From assembly GCA_001899715.1 (NCBI GenBank), contig MKWI01000006.1, positions 62,001 through 126,000 of the forward strand: a stretch of DNA of 64,000 nt. The letters are read 5' to 3'. Numbering within the stretch: position 1 is the stretch's first letter; each line of letters starts with the position of its first letter. Both the position numbers and the translations under genes were made by a program. Source of the stretch: Sphingobium sp. 66-54. Its GTDB lineage: Bacteria > Pseudomonadota > Alphaproteobacteria > Sphingomonadales > Sphingomonadaceae. Below the pieces are notes generated by a model. That model was not told where the DNA came from. It was given only the letters and a program-made list of their open reading frames with translations, and searched no databases. Shown in pieces: positions 1 through 7,088 of the stretch.

Positions 1-350
1 TCGGCATAGCTGCGGCCATACATGAAGCCATGGTCCTGCGCCGGGTTGGGGTCGGCCATGCCGCCGGCCGCCGCCGCGCGGTCCACCGTCGCATCCACCG
101 CCGCGCGGCTCTCCTCCGAGAGCGCCAGCAGCACCTGCGCGGTCTCATGCGCATCGGGGATCTTGCGCGGGGTGAAGCCACTGAACCGCTCGTGGGTGAG
201 CAGCATCACGCAGATCGTCTCCGAGAGGCGGATCATCGCCGCGCTGTCGTCGCTGAAATGCTTGTCCTGCACGCCGCCCACGGCGCTATAGAAGGCGATC
301 GACCGCTCAAGGTCGCGCACCGGCAGGTTCACGAAAATCATCTTGTCCAT
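1..350 (-). CDS. VOC family protein (glyoxalase/bleomycin-resistance fold), 3' end cut by window edge
   Basis: Reading the minus strand from the ATG at 350 gives an open frame that runs off the window after about 116 residues. It begins MDKMIFVNLPVRDLERSI and continues with FYSAVGG and later DHGFMYGRSY. The NLPV-D---S--FY start and the D-GFMYGR end are typical of PhnB/glyoxalase-like VOC domains, which bind a metal and small substrates. The C-terminus is missing, so metal ligands cannot be fully scored. It is transcribed divergently from the HxlR-type regulator at 435, 84 bases away. That layout is common when an HxlR protein controls a neighbouring enzyme. Substrate is unknown. Confidence 0.85.
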   Translation of the reverse strand, partial: MDKMIFVNLPVRDLERSIAFYSAVGGVQDKHFSDDSAAMIRLSETICVMLLTHERFSGFTPRKIPDAHETAQVLLALSEESRAAVDATVDRAAAAGGMADPNPAQDHGFMYGRSYA

Positions 351-397
351 GGCAGCCCTTCTCCCTTGGCCCTCGTTCCGGTCGATTCGCCCGGAGC

Positions 398-434
398 TTG
401 TCGACGGTGCCTGTTTTGATTATATACTGCAACT
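398..434 (+). promoter_or_regulatory. Predicted promoter of the HxlR gene, almost no 5' leader
   Basis: TTGTCG (398-403) and TATATA (421-426) are separated by 17 bases. A start about 7 bases past the -10 box falls at about 433, two bases before the ATG at 435. No Shine-Dalgarno sequence precedes that ATG, so a leaderless or near-leaderless mRNA is predicted. The shared 84-base gap must also hold the promoter of the divergent VOC gene. AACT and AGTT half-sites flank the start codon and could be part of an operator. Confidence 0.45.
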
Positions 435-1136
435 ATGAAGTTAGAAAAAACAACCAAACGGTCGGAAACAGCGACAAGCCGCCGCTATGAGGACGCCTGC
501 GGCACCGCACTGGGGCTGGAGCTGCTCGGCGACCGCTGGGCCATGTTCGTCGTGCGCGAGCTTATGCTCGGCCCCCGCCGATTCAGCGACTTGCGCGGCG
601 ACCTGCCCGGCCTCAGCGCCAACGTGCTCACCCAGCGCCTCACCGAGCTGGAAGCGCGCGGCATCGTCGAGAAGACAACGCTGCCGCCGCCCGCCAACGT
701 GCATGTCTACGGCCTCACCCCGTGGGGCTATGAGGCGGAGATCATCATCCGCGAACTGGGCCGCTGGGCCGTCCGCTCGCCGCTGCACGATCCCACGCTG
801 CCGATCAGCCCGGTCTCGATCATGCTCTCGCTGCGCACGCTCATCGTCCCGGAACGGACGAAAGATCTGGATTTCGTCGTCGGCTTCCGCTTCGGCGCAC
901 TGGCCTTCCGGGGCCATCTGAAAGGCGACCAGATCGCCGTCACCCGCGAGGAGCCGGACGATGCGGCCGCCATGTTCATCGGCACCGCGCCCGGCCTCGG
1001 CGCCTATGTCCATGGCGGCATGCCGCTCGGCGCACTTGAGGCAGCCGGCCTGCTGCGCACCGAGGGGGACCCTGCCCTGATCGCGCTGTTCCCCAGCCTG
1101 TTCGAGTTGCCGGAGAAGCTGCCGCCCAAAGAATAG
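435..1136 (+). CDS. HxlR-family winged-helix transcriptional regulator
   Basis: The 233-residue protein has an HxlR winged helix-turn-helix at about residues 17-110. Its hallmark segments are LELLGDRWAMFVVRELMLG, RRFSDLR, LSANVLTQRLTELEARGIV and YGLTPWG. The C-terminal 110 residues form an extra domain resembling the SCP2-like ligand domain found in longer HxlR proteins. HxlR proteins are usually one-domain local regulators that bind as dimers near their own promoters. The divergent VOC gene is the likeliest target, which is an inference from position. The ATG at 435 is the only start that keeps the full DNA-binding domain. Confidence 0.9.
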   Translation: MKLEKTTKRSETATSRRYEDACGTALGLELLGDRWAMFVVRELMLGPRRFSDLRGDLPGLSANVLTQRLTELEARGIVEKTTLPPPANVHVYGLTPWGYEAEIIIRELGRWAVRSPLHDPTLPISPVSIMLSLRTLIVPERTKDLDFVVGFRFGALAFRGHLKGDQIAVTREEPDDAAAMFIGTAPGLGAYVHGGMPLGALEAAGLLRTEGDPALIALFPSLFELPEKLPPKE

Positions 1137-1192
1137 GCTCGACTTCCCCCCGCGCGCCGGCCTATCGACGCGGCGGGGGGAGAGAACGAATC

Positions 1193-2704
1193 GTGATCGC
1201 AACGGTGGCGACAGTGGCGTTCCTCGGGCTGGAGGCGCGCCCGGTCGAGGTGCAGTGCCAGCTCGTGGCGGGCCTGCCCAATTTCATCGTCGTCGGGCTG
1301 GCGGACAAGGCCGTGGCGGAGAGCCGCGAGCGCGTGCGCAACGCCATCGCCGCCATCGGCCTCTCGCTGCCGCCCAAACGCATCACCATCAACCTCTCGC
1401 CCGCCGATCTGCCCAAGGAAGGCTCGCATTACGATCTGCCGATCGCGCTGGCGCTGCTCGCCGCGATGGGCGTGGTCGATGCCGAGCATCTCGCCGACCA
1501 TCTCGTCGTCGGCGAACTGGGGCTGGACGGCCGCCTCGCCCCCGTGCCCGGCGTGCTGCTCGCCGCGCTCCATGCCGCCGCGCGCGACCTCACCCTCATC
1601 TGTCCCGCCGCGCAAGGTGCCGAGGCCGCCTGGGCGGGATCGGACGGCGTGCTCGCCGCGCCGGACCTGCTCACCCTCATCAATCACATGAAGGGCGCGA
1701 CCATCCTCCCCCGGCCCGTGCCCGGCGAGGCGGAGCCGCCACCGCCCGCGCCCGATCTGGCACAGGTCAAGGGGCAGGAGGTCGCCCGCCGCGCGCTGGA
1801 GATCGCGGCCGCTGGCGGGCATAATCTACTGATGGTCGGCCCGCCCGGCGCCGGCAAATCCCTCATGGCAAGCTGCCTGCCCGGCATCCTGCCGCCGCTC
1901 TCGCCGGCCGAAGCGTTGGAAGTCTCGATGGTCGCCAGCATCGCCGGCACGCTCTCGGGCGGGCGGATCAGCCAGAGCCGCCCCTATCGCGCGCCGCACC
2001 ACAGCGCCTCCATGGCCGCGCTGGTCGGCGGCGGCCTGCGGGTGAAGCCGGGCGAGGTCAGCCTCGCGCATCTGGGCGTGCTGTTCCTCGACGAGCTGCC
2101 CGAGTTCCAGCGCGCCGTGCTGGACAGCCTGCGCCAGCCGCTGGAGACGGGCACCGTCAGCGTCGCCCGCGCCAACGCGCACGTCACCTATCCGGCCCGC
2201 GTCCAGCTCATCGCCGCCATGAACCCGTGCCGCTGCGGCCACCTCGCCGATCCGGCGCTGGCCTGTTCGCGCGCGCCGCGCTGCGCGGTGGATTATCAGG
2301 CCAAGGTCTCCGGCCCGCTGCTCGACCGGATCGACCTGCATGTCGAGGTCGCCGCGCTTTCGGCAGCCGATCTCGTCCGCCCCGCGCCCGCCGAAAGCTC
2401 CGCGCAGGTCGCCGCCCGCGTCGCCGCCGCCCGCGCCCTCCAGACCGCGCGCGCGGACCGCTGCCACGGCGCCCGCACCAACGCCGAACTGGGCAGCGAC
2501 GCGCTGGACACTATCGCCGCCCCGGACGACGCCGGCCATGCCCTCCTCGCCGAAGCCGCCGCCGCGATGAAGCTCTCCGCGCGCGGCTACACCCGCGTCC
2601 TGCGCGTGGCCCGCACCATCGCCGACCTCGCCGGCGCGGAAACGGTCGGCCGCCTCCACATCGCCGAGGCGCTCAGCTATCGCCGCCGGGCACCGGTGAG
2701 CTAG
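1193..2704 (+). CDS. comM: YifB/ComM family Mg-chelatase-like AAA+ ATPase
   Basis: The 503-residue protein has the family's usual length. It has an N-terminal ChlI-like domain (residues 20-140), Walker A GPPGAGKS at 216-223, Walker B LFLDELPEF, and the Cys-rich NPCRCGH segment. The C-terminal domain carries the typical ARGYTRVLRVARTIADL helix. In naturally competent bacteria ComM is a hexameric helicase that drives branch migration when incoming DNA recombines. Its role in non-competent bacteria is less clear. The start is GTG at 1193, preceded by a purine-rich GGGGGGAGAG. It follows the HxlR gene by 56 bases on the same strand but has no obvious functional tie to it. Confidence 0.95.
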   Translation: MIATVATVAFLGLEARPVEVQCQLVAGLPNFIVVGLADKAVAESRERVRNAIAAIGLSLPPKRITINLSPADLPKEGSHYDLPIALALLAAMGVVDAEHLADHLVVGELGLDGRLAPVPGVLLAALHAAARDLTLICPAAQGAEAAWAGSDGVLAAPDLLTLINHMKGATILPRPVPGEAEPPPPAPDLAQVKGQEVARRALEIAAAGGHNLLMVGPPGAGKSLMASCLPGILPPLSPAEALEVSMVASIAGTLSGGRISQSRPYRAPHHSASMAALVGGGLRVKPGEVSLAHLGVLFLDELPEFQRAVLDSLRQPLETGTVSVARANAHVTYPARVQLIAAMNPCRCGHLADPALACSRAPRCAVDYQAKVSGPLLDRIDLHVEVAALSAADLVRPAPAESSAQVAARVAAARALQTARADRCHGARTNAELGSDALDTIAAPDDAGHALLAEAAAAMKLSARGYTRVLRVARTIADLAGAETVGRLHIAEALSYRRRAPVS

Positions 2705-2747
2705 GACTGATCGGAAGCGGCCCGCCATTGTAGATTCAAAATCGTAT

Positions 2748-2905
2748 CGTCACCCCGTGCCTGACCCGGAGTCCCGCTCCTTTCATCCGCCAGTGGGAGT
2801 GCGTGCAGCAGGACAGCTATCGAACGCCAGTCCGATTGATGAGCCGTGTCCGACCGGTCTGTATGGCTCAGAAAGTGGAACCCCGAATCAAGCCTCGGAG
2901 TGACG
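2748..2905. repeat. Imperfect inverted-repeat intergenic element
   Basis: The ends are near-inverted copies. CGTCACCCCGTGCCTGACCC starts at 2748, and the complement of 2880-2905 reads CGTCACTCCGAGGCTTGATT. It sits between the convergent comM and xth genes, so it may form a long hairpin at both 3' ends. Its ends resemble the CGTCA---CCCG intergenic palindromes common in alphaproteobacteria. Confidence 0.5.
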
Positions 2906-2959
2906 AACGAGGCGAATGGCCGCAAACGATCGTGAAACAGATCGTCAGCTTCACACCCC

Positions 2960-3733
2960 TCAATCCCGCAGCCGCACCCACACCGGCGCATGGTCGCTGG
3001 CTTTCTCCCGCCCGCGATAATCCCTGTCGACCTGCGCATCCACCAGCCGGTCGGCGGCGGCGGGGGAGAGCAGCAGGTGGTCGATGCGGAACCCCGCATC
3101 GCGCGGCCACGCGTTCATCTGATAGTCCCAGTAGGTCCACACACCGCCCTGCGGATGGCGCGTCGCCAGCGCGTCGGTCCAGCCGTCGCCGAGCAGCGCC
3201 TTGTAGGCGGCGCGGCTCTCCGGCTGCATCAGCGCGTCGGGCGCCATCGCCTCGGGCTTCCACACGTCGCGGTCGAACGGGATGACGTTATAGTCGCCGG
3301 CCAGTACCGCCGGCACTTCCTCCGCCCAGATTTGCGCCGCCCGCCGCCGCAGCCGCGCCATCCAGCGGATCTTGTAGTCGAACTTGGGCCCCGGCACCGG
3401 ATTGCCGTTGGGCAGGTAGATGGAGGCGATGCGCACGCCGTTCACAGCGGCTTCGAGATAGCGGCTATGCTCGTCCTCCGCCTCGCCCTCCAGTCCGCGC
3501 GTCACCTCCGTGGGCGTGACGCCGCGCGCGAGGATGGCGACACCGTTGAACCCCTTCTGCCCATGCCAGACGGCGCCGTAGCCAGCCTCCTCGATGTCCT
3601 TGATCGGGAAGCCTTCGTCCTGCGTCTTGATCTCCTGCAGGCAGGCGACATCCGGCTGCGTCTCGGTCAGCCACTCGACGAGACGCGGCAACCGCGCCTT
3701 GATGCCGTTGATGTTGAAGGTGGCGATGCGCAT
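2960..3733 (-). CDS. xth: Exodeoxyribonuclease III
   Basis: The 257-residue protein is an AP endonuclease/3'-5' exonuclease of base-excision repair. It shows the exonuclease-endonuclease-phosphatase motifs in order: FNINGI with the metal/phosphate Asn at residue 7, CLQEIKTQ with catalytic Glu34, LAGDYNV, and the C-terminal SDHAPVW with the catalytic His. The length matches ExoIII (about 255-270). The start ATG at 3733 gives the standard MRIATFNING N-terminus. It lies 111 bases downstream of erpA on the same strand and may share its transcript. Confidence 0.96.
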   Translation of the reverse strand: MRIATFNINGIKARLPRLVEWLTETQPDVACLQEIKTQDEGFPIKDIEEAGYGAVWHGQKGFNGVAILARGVTPTEVTRGLEGEAEDEHSRYLEAAVNGVRIASIYLPNGNPVPGPKFDYKIRWMARLRRRAAQIWAEEVPAVLAGDYNVIPFDRDVWKPEAMAPDALMQPESRAAYKALLGDGWTDALATRHPQGGVWTYWDYQMNAWPRDAGFRIDHLLLSPAAADRLVDAQVDRDYRGREKASDHAPVWVRLRD

Positions 3734-3844
3734 GGGGAGCAGCCTCGATTGCCGGAGGGTTCGCCGTTCCTCTTAGCGGACCGGGCCCTCACGGCAAGCG
3801 CAAGGGCGCGTGCTACTCCTTGGTTGAGCCGCCCACCCGTGCCG

Positions 3845-4168
3845 CTAGACCGAGAAGCTGGTCCCGCAGCCGCAGCCCGCTGTTGCATTGGGGTTCTCGA
3901 CCTTGAACGAGGCGCCGCCGAGATTGTCGACGAAGTCCACCGTACCGCCGCGCACCAGATCGAGGCTCATCGAATCGACCACCAGCGTCGCGCCATCGGT
4001 CTCGACGGTGAGGTCGTCCGCCTCGGCGGCGTCAGCAAGGCCGAAGCGATACTGGAAACCCGAGCAGCCACCGCCTTCCACCGCGAGGCGGAGAATGGCG
4101 GGCTTGTGCTGCCGCGCGGCGATCTGCGCGACGCGGGCGGCAGCGGCGGGAGAGAAAGCGATATCCAT
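3845..4168 (-). CDS. erpA: Iron-sulfur cluster insertion protein (A-type carrier)
   Basis: The 107-residue A-type carrier has the three conserved cysteines: one in GGGCSGFQY and two in the C-terminal AGCGCGTSFSV. These bind and hand over Fe-S clusters to apo-enzymes. The ATG at 4168 starts MDIAFSPAAAARV, where the family's fold begins. Upstream in-frame starts would add an unconserved tail. HesB/IscA/SufA/ErpA are close relatives, so the exact subfamily is an inference. ErpA-like is favoured because it stands alone rather than in an isc/suf operon. Confidence 0.9.
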   Translation of the reverse strand: MDIAFSPAAAARVAQIAARQHKPAILRLAVEGGGCSGFQYRFGLADAAEADDLTVETDGATLVVDSMSLDLVRGGTVDFVDNLGGASFKVENPNATAGCGCGTSFSV

Positions 4169-4284
4169 GTCTGGCAAGATAGGATCAGTGCGCGGCGGGA
4201 GCAAGGCGGCGCAGAACCGTTAAATCGGCTCTCGTGCGGTTGGCTGGAACGGAAAGGAAGCGCCCCTGCCGGGCCGCGCCCAAC

Positions 4285-4977
4285 TCAGCGGTCGCGGTTG
4301 TCCGTGCTCTTGCGGGCTTCCGGACCACCCATGGCGATCTGCTGGTCGCTGTGGGCCTTCGCCTCGGCGAGGGCCAGCTCGTAATTGGTGCCCTCGATAT
4401 AGGGCATCGGATTCACGGCACTGCCGGCGATGCGCACTTCATAATGCAGGTGGCTGCCGGTGGAGCGGCCAGTCGAGCCCATCAGGCCGATAAGCTGGCC
4501 GCGGCGCACGCGCTCGTTGGGCTGGGCGATCAGCTTGGAGAGGTGGCCGTAGCGCGTCTCAAGGCCATTGCCATGGTTGATCTCGACGAGGTTGCCGTAA
4601 CCATTGGCCCACTGCGCGCGGCGCACGACGCCATCGGCGGTGGCATAGACCGGCGTGCCGAGCGGCCCCGGAATGTCGATGCCCTGATGCATGCGGCGGT
4701 GGCCGTTGAACGGGTCCGAACGACCACCGAAACTGGAGCTGAGCGCAACATTGTCGACCGGTTGACGCGAGGGAATGGAGGCTTTCGTGCGGGCTTCCTG
4801 CTGCGTCGGGGTTTCCATCTGCTGCCAGGCGGCGAACAGCGAGGAGAACTGCGCGTCGTTGGCGCGGTCGGCGGCGACGGCCGGTGCTGCAACGAGCAGC
4901 GCGGCGGCGGCAATCAGCCGACCTGCGGATTTCACGACGCCGTCCATGATCGTTGCGACGGCAAAAAACTGGCTCAT
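4285..4977 (-). CDS. M23-family peptidoglycan endopeptidase, exported
   Basis: The protein has about 230 residues with an N-terminal signal segment rich in Ala/Leu ending near APAVAA. The C-terminal LytM/peptidase_M23 domain carries the zinc motifs HQGIDIPG (HxxxD) and HLHYEVR (HxH). It also has the usual GYGNLVEINHGNG and YGHLSK segments. Enzymes of this family cleave peptide cross-links in the cell wall. The start is uncertain: ATG at 4977 is used, but ATG 4947 and GTG 5034 are also in frame and none has a strong ribosome site. It lies 93 bases past the DUF455 gene on the same strand. Confidence 0.9.
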   Translation of the reverse strand: MSQFFAVATIMDGVVKSAGRLIAAAALLVAAPAVAADRANDAQFSSLFAAWQQMETPTQQEARTKASIPSRQPVDNVALSSSFGGRSDPFNGHRRMHQGIDIPGPLGTPVYATADGVVRRAQWANGYGNLVEINHGNGLETRYGHLSKLIAQPNERVRRGQLIGLMGSTGRSTGSHLHYEVRIAGSAVNPMPYIEGTNYELALAEAKAHSDQQIAMGGPEARKSTDNRDR

Positions 4978-5070
4978 GCGGACCCCATATCGAGCCCGCC
5001 GGATGGGCCCCTGGACATATTTTTGTTGCGGCACAGGCGTGCTGTTGGGAACTTTCGAGCGAAGAAACGG

Positions 5071-5886
5071 TTAACCCGCAAGAGGCGCGTAGAATTCCCG
5101 CGTCAAACCGGCCTGACTCCGCGCCGAGTCGTTGAACGGCGGCTTCAGGCTGCCCCGAAAGTGACGCCGAACCAGCATTTGCCAGCATTTCTGGGGATTC
5201 GCGCCGGCTCGGTTCGTCGCCCACAAAAACCATCTGGTCCCCGCCGCCACGTGCCGCACCTCGTCATCGACGATTCGCCCGAGAATCCGCGCCGTGCGCC
5301 GGTCGCCAAAGGCCATGAACCGCTCGATCGTCTGCGGCGTGATGTCGAGCGCGCGCGCCTCCAGCACCATCGGCACGATGGCGATGCGCGCCAGCGGATC
5401 GTGCGCGGTTTTTTCCGCCGCTTCCCACAACCCGTCATGCGCCGGCAGCGCGCCATAATGGCTGCCCAACTCGGCGAGGCGGCGGGCGAGCAGCGCGAAA
5501 TGCATCGCCTCGTCCGCGCCCACGCGCAGCCACTCGTCGGCGAATGCGGGCGGGAAGTCCGCGCCGAACCGCGCGACCAGATCGAACGCCAGGTCGATCG
5601 CGACGAACTCGATATGCGCCAGCGCGTGGATCATGGCGACGCGCGCCCGCTCCGATCCGCCCTTGCCGCGCTTGGGCATCCGCGCCGGCGGCAGCAGCTC
5701 GGGCCGCTCCGGCCGGGCGGGGCGGTCGGGCGGCGGTATATCGAAGCGATGGGCGAGCCGCCCCAGCCGCCAGTCGCGCGCGACCTTGCGCGCCGCCATC
5801 AGCTTGGCGTGCGGATCGCCGCATTGCAGCACGGCCACGCAGGCGGCGCCGAGGCTTGCTGCCTCCATCGGTCCGGTCACTGCCAT
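5071..5886 (-). CDS. DUF455 family ferritin-like protein
   Basis: The 271-residue helical protein has the paired E/D-E-x-x-H iron-ligand pattern of ferritin-like folds: ADEAMHF and DDEVRHV, plus upstream HIEFVAIDL. These are the hallmark segments of DUF455, whose biochemical role is not established. A di-iron site is an inference from the ligand pattern. The ATG at 5886 overlaps the end of the TauE-like gene by 10 bases, which suggests translational coupling within the glnE-bcp-tauE run. Confidence 0.88.
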   Translation of the reverse strand: MAVTGPMEAASLGAACVAVLQCGDPHAKLMAARKVARDWRLGRLAHRFDIPPPDRPARPERPELLPPARMPKRGKGGSERARVAMIHALAHIEFVAIDLAFDLVARFGADFPPAFADEWLRVGADEAMHFALLARRLAELGSHYGALPAHDGLWEAAEKTAHDPLARIAIVPMVLEARALDITPQTIERFMAFGDRRTARILGRIVDDEVRHVAAGTRWFLWATNRAGANPQKCWQMLVRRHFRGSLKPPFNDSARSQAGLTREFYAPLAG

Positions 5887-6623
5887 GCCTGCCCTGCCTT
5901 GACGAGATACAGCGCGCCAATGGCCGTTACGATCCACGCTGTCCAGCGTTTGAAGCTGTGGTCGCTGATGCGGTCGAGCACGAACCCGCCGGCTGTCGTG
6001 CCGAGCATGGGGAGCGGGATGGCGGCGGCAAACACCCACCACGGCGGCAGGCCCGGCTCATCGCTCGCCAGCAAGGGTGCGCCATAGACGGCGATCTTCG
6101 CCAAATGGCTGAAAACCTGCGTTGCCGCCTTGGTCGCGACGATCTGATGGCGGTTGAGCGCCGTGCGCACGAAGAAGATATCGAGCAGCGGCCCGGCCAC
6201 CCCCGCGCTGAGGTTGAGCCCCGTCACCAGCAGTCCCGCCAGCAGCGCCTGCGGCGGCCGCGAGGCATCGAGCCGGATCCAGCCGCGCGGCAGCCAGACC
6301 AGCAGCGGCACCAGCCCGAGCAGCAGAAACAGCAGCGGCCGCGATGGTGAAAAACCGACCGCCACGACAATCATCCCGGCCAATGCCGAGGCCAGCGCGA
6401 ACACGCCGATGATGCGCCATTCGATATGATCGCGATGCACCGCAGCACGCCAGCCATTGGCGACGAGCTGGAGCACGCCATGCGTCACGAACGCCGCGGA
6501 GACCGGCAGGACGAGCGCCAGTGCGCCCATCAGCACCAGCCCGCCCGCCATGCCGAGAATGCCCGAAAGGAACGCCGTCACCAAGGCGGTGACGACGATG
6601 AACGCGCCGACCGCTCCGGTCAT
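5877..6623 (-). CDS. TauE/SafE family membrane permease (sulfite exporter-like)
   Basis: The 248-residue integral membrane protein has about seven or eight hydrophobic helices. The N-terminal repeat GILGMAGGLVLMGAL and the C-terminal LGTTAGGFVLDRISDHSFKR match the Gly-rich motifs of TauE/SafE carriers. These export sulfite, sulfoacetate or related organic anions. The substrate cannot be read from sequence. Its ATG (6623) overlaps the bcp stop (ATGA), and its stop overlaps the DUF455 start, so all three are probably translated from one mRNA. Confidence 0.85.
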   Translation of the reverse strand: MTGAVGAFIVVTALVTAFLSGILGMAGGLVLMGALALVLPVSAAFVTHGVLQLVANGWRAAVHRDHIEWRIIGVFALASALAGMIVVAVGFSPSRPLLFLLLGLVPLLVWLPRGWIRLDASRPPQALLAGLLVTGLNLSAGVAGPLLDIFFVRTALNRHQIVATKAATQVFSHLAKIAVYGAPLLASDEPGLPPWWVFAAAIPLPMLGTTAGGFVLDRISDHSFKRWTAWIVTAIGALYLVKAGQAWQ

Positions 6624-7084
6624 CCGAGCGCCTTGACTGCCTCCAGTACCTCCGCCGCGTGCCCCTTCACCTTGACCTTGGGCCAGACCCGCACGATCGC
6701 GCCCTTCGCGTCCGCGAGAAAGGTCGCGCGGGCGATGCCCATATATTTGCGGCCGTAGAGGCTTTTCTCCACCCAGGTGCCGAATGCCTCGCACACCGCG
6801 CCGTCCTCATCCGAAGCAAGGGTGACGGCGAGCTTATGCTTGTCGGCGAAGCGGCCAAGCTTGGCCGGCGTGTCCTTCGAGATCGCGATCACCGGCACGC
6901 CCAGCGCGGCGAACTCGCCGATCAGCCCGGTGAAGTCGATCGCCTCTGTCGTGCAGCCCGGCGTATCCGCCTTGGGGTAGAAATAGACCACCACCGGCTT
7001 GCCGCGATACGCCGCGAGCCGGATCGGCGCGCCGTCGGCGCCGGTCAGGGTGACGTCGGGCAGTGTGTCGCCTTCGCTCAGCAT
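6620..7084 (-). CDS. bcp: Thioredoxin-dependent peroxiredoxin (BCP/PrxQ)
   Basis: The 154-residue enzyme reduces hydroperoxides. The peroxidatic Cys44 sits in YPKADTPGCTTEA, the BCP active site, and the C-terminal ATFLAD and W-KVKVKGHA segments are standard. The usual resolving cysteine five residues after Cys44 is replaced (TEAID). The only other cysteine is Cys98 in DEDGAVCEAFG. The enzyme may therefore work as a 1-Cys type or use Cys98 or another thiol. The start ATG at 7084 lies 4 bases after the glnE stop. Confidence 0.94.
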   Translation of the reverse strand: MLSEGDTLPDVTLTGADGAPIRLAAYRGKPVVVYFYPKADTPGCTTEAIDFTGLIGEFAALGVPVIAISKDTPAKLGRFADKHKLAVTLASDEDGAVCEAFGTWVEKSLYGRKYMGIARATFLADAKGAIVRVWPKVKVKGHAAEVLEAVKALG

Positions 7085-7088
7085 GCAA

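Noticed and set aside
441..1202. Long minus-strand frame opposite the HxlR gene
   Set aside because: It is the complement of a real gene; composition is Arg/Ala-rich low-complexity and has no domain. Typical GC-rich shadow.
4234..6087. 617-residue plus-strand frame over the M23 and DUF455 genes
   Set aside because: Arg/His-rich shadow of genes whose own frames hold clear domains and motifs.
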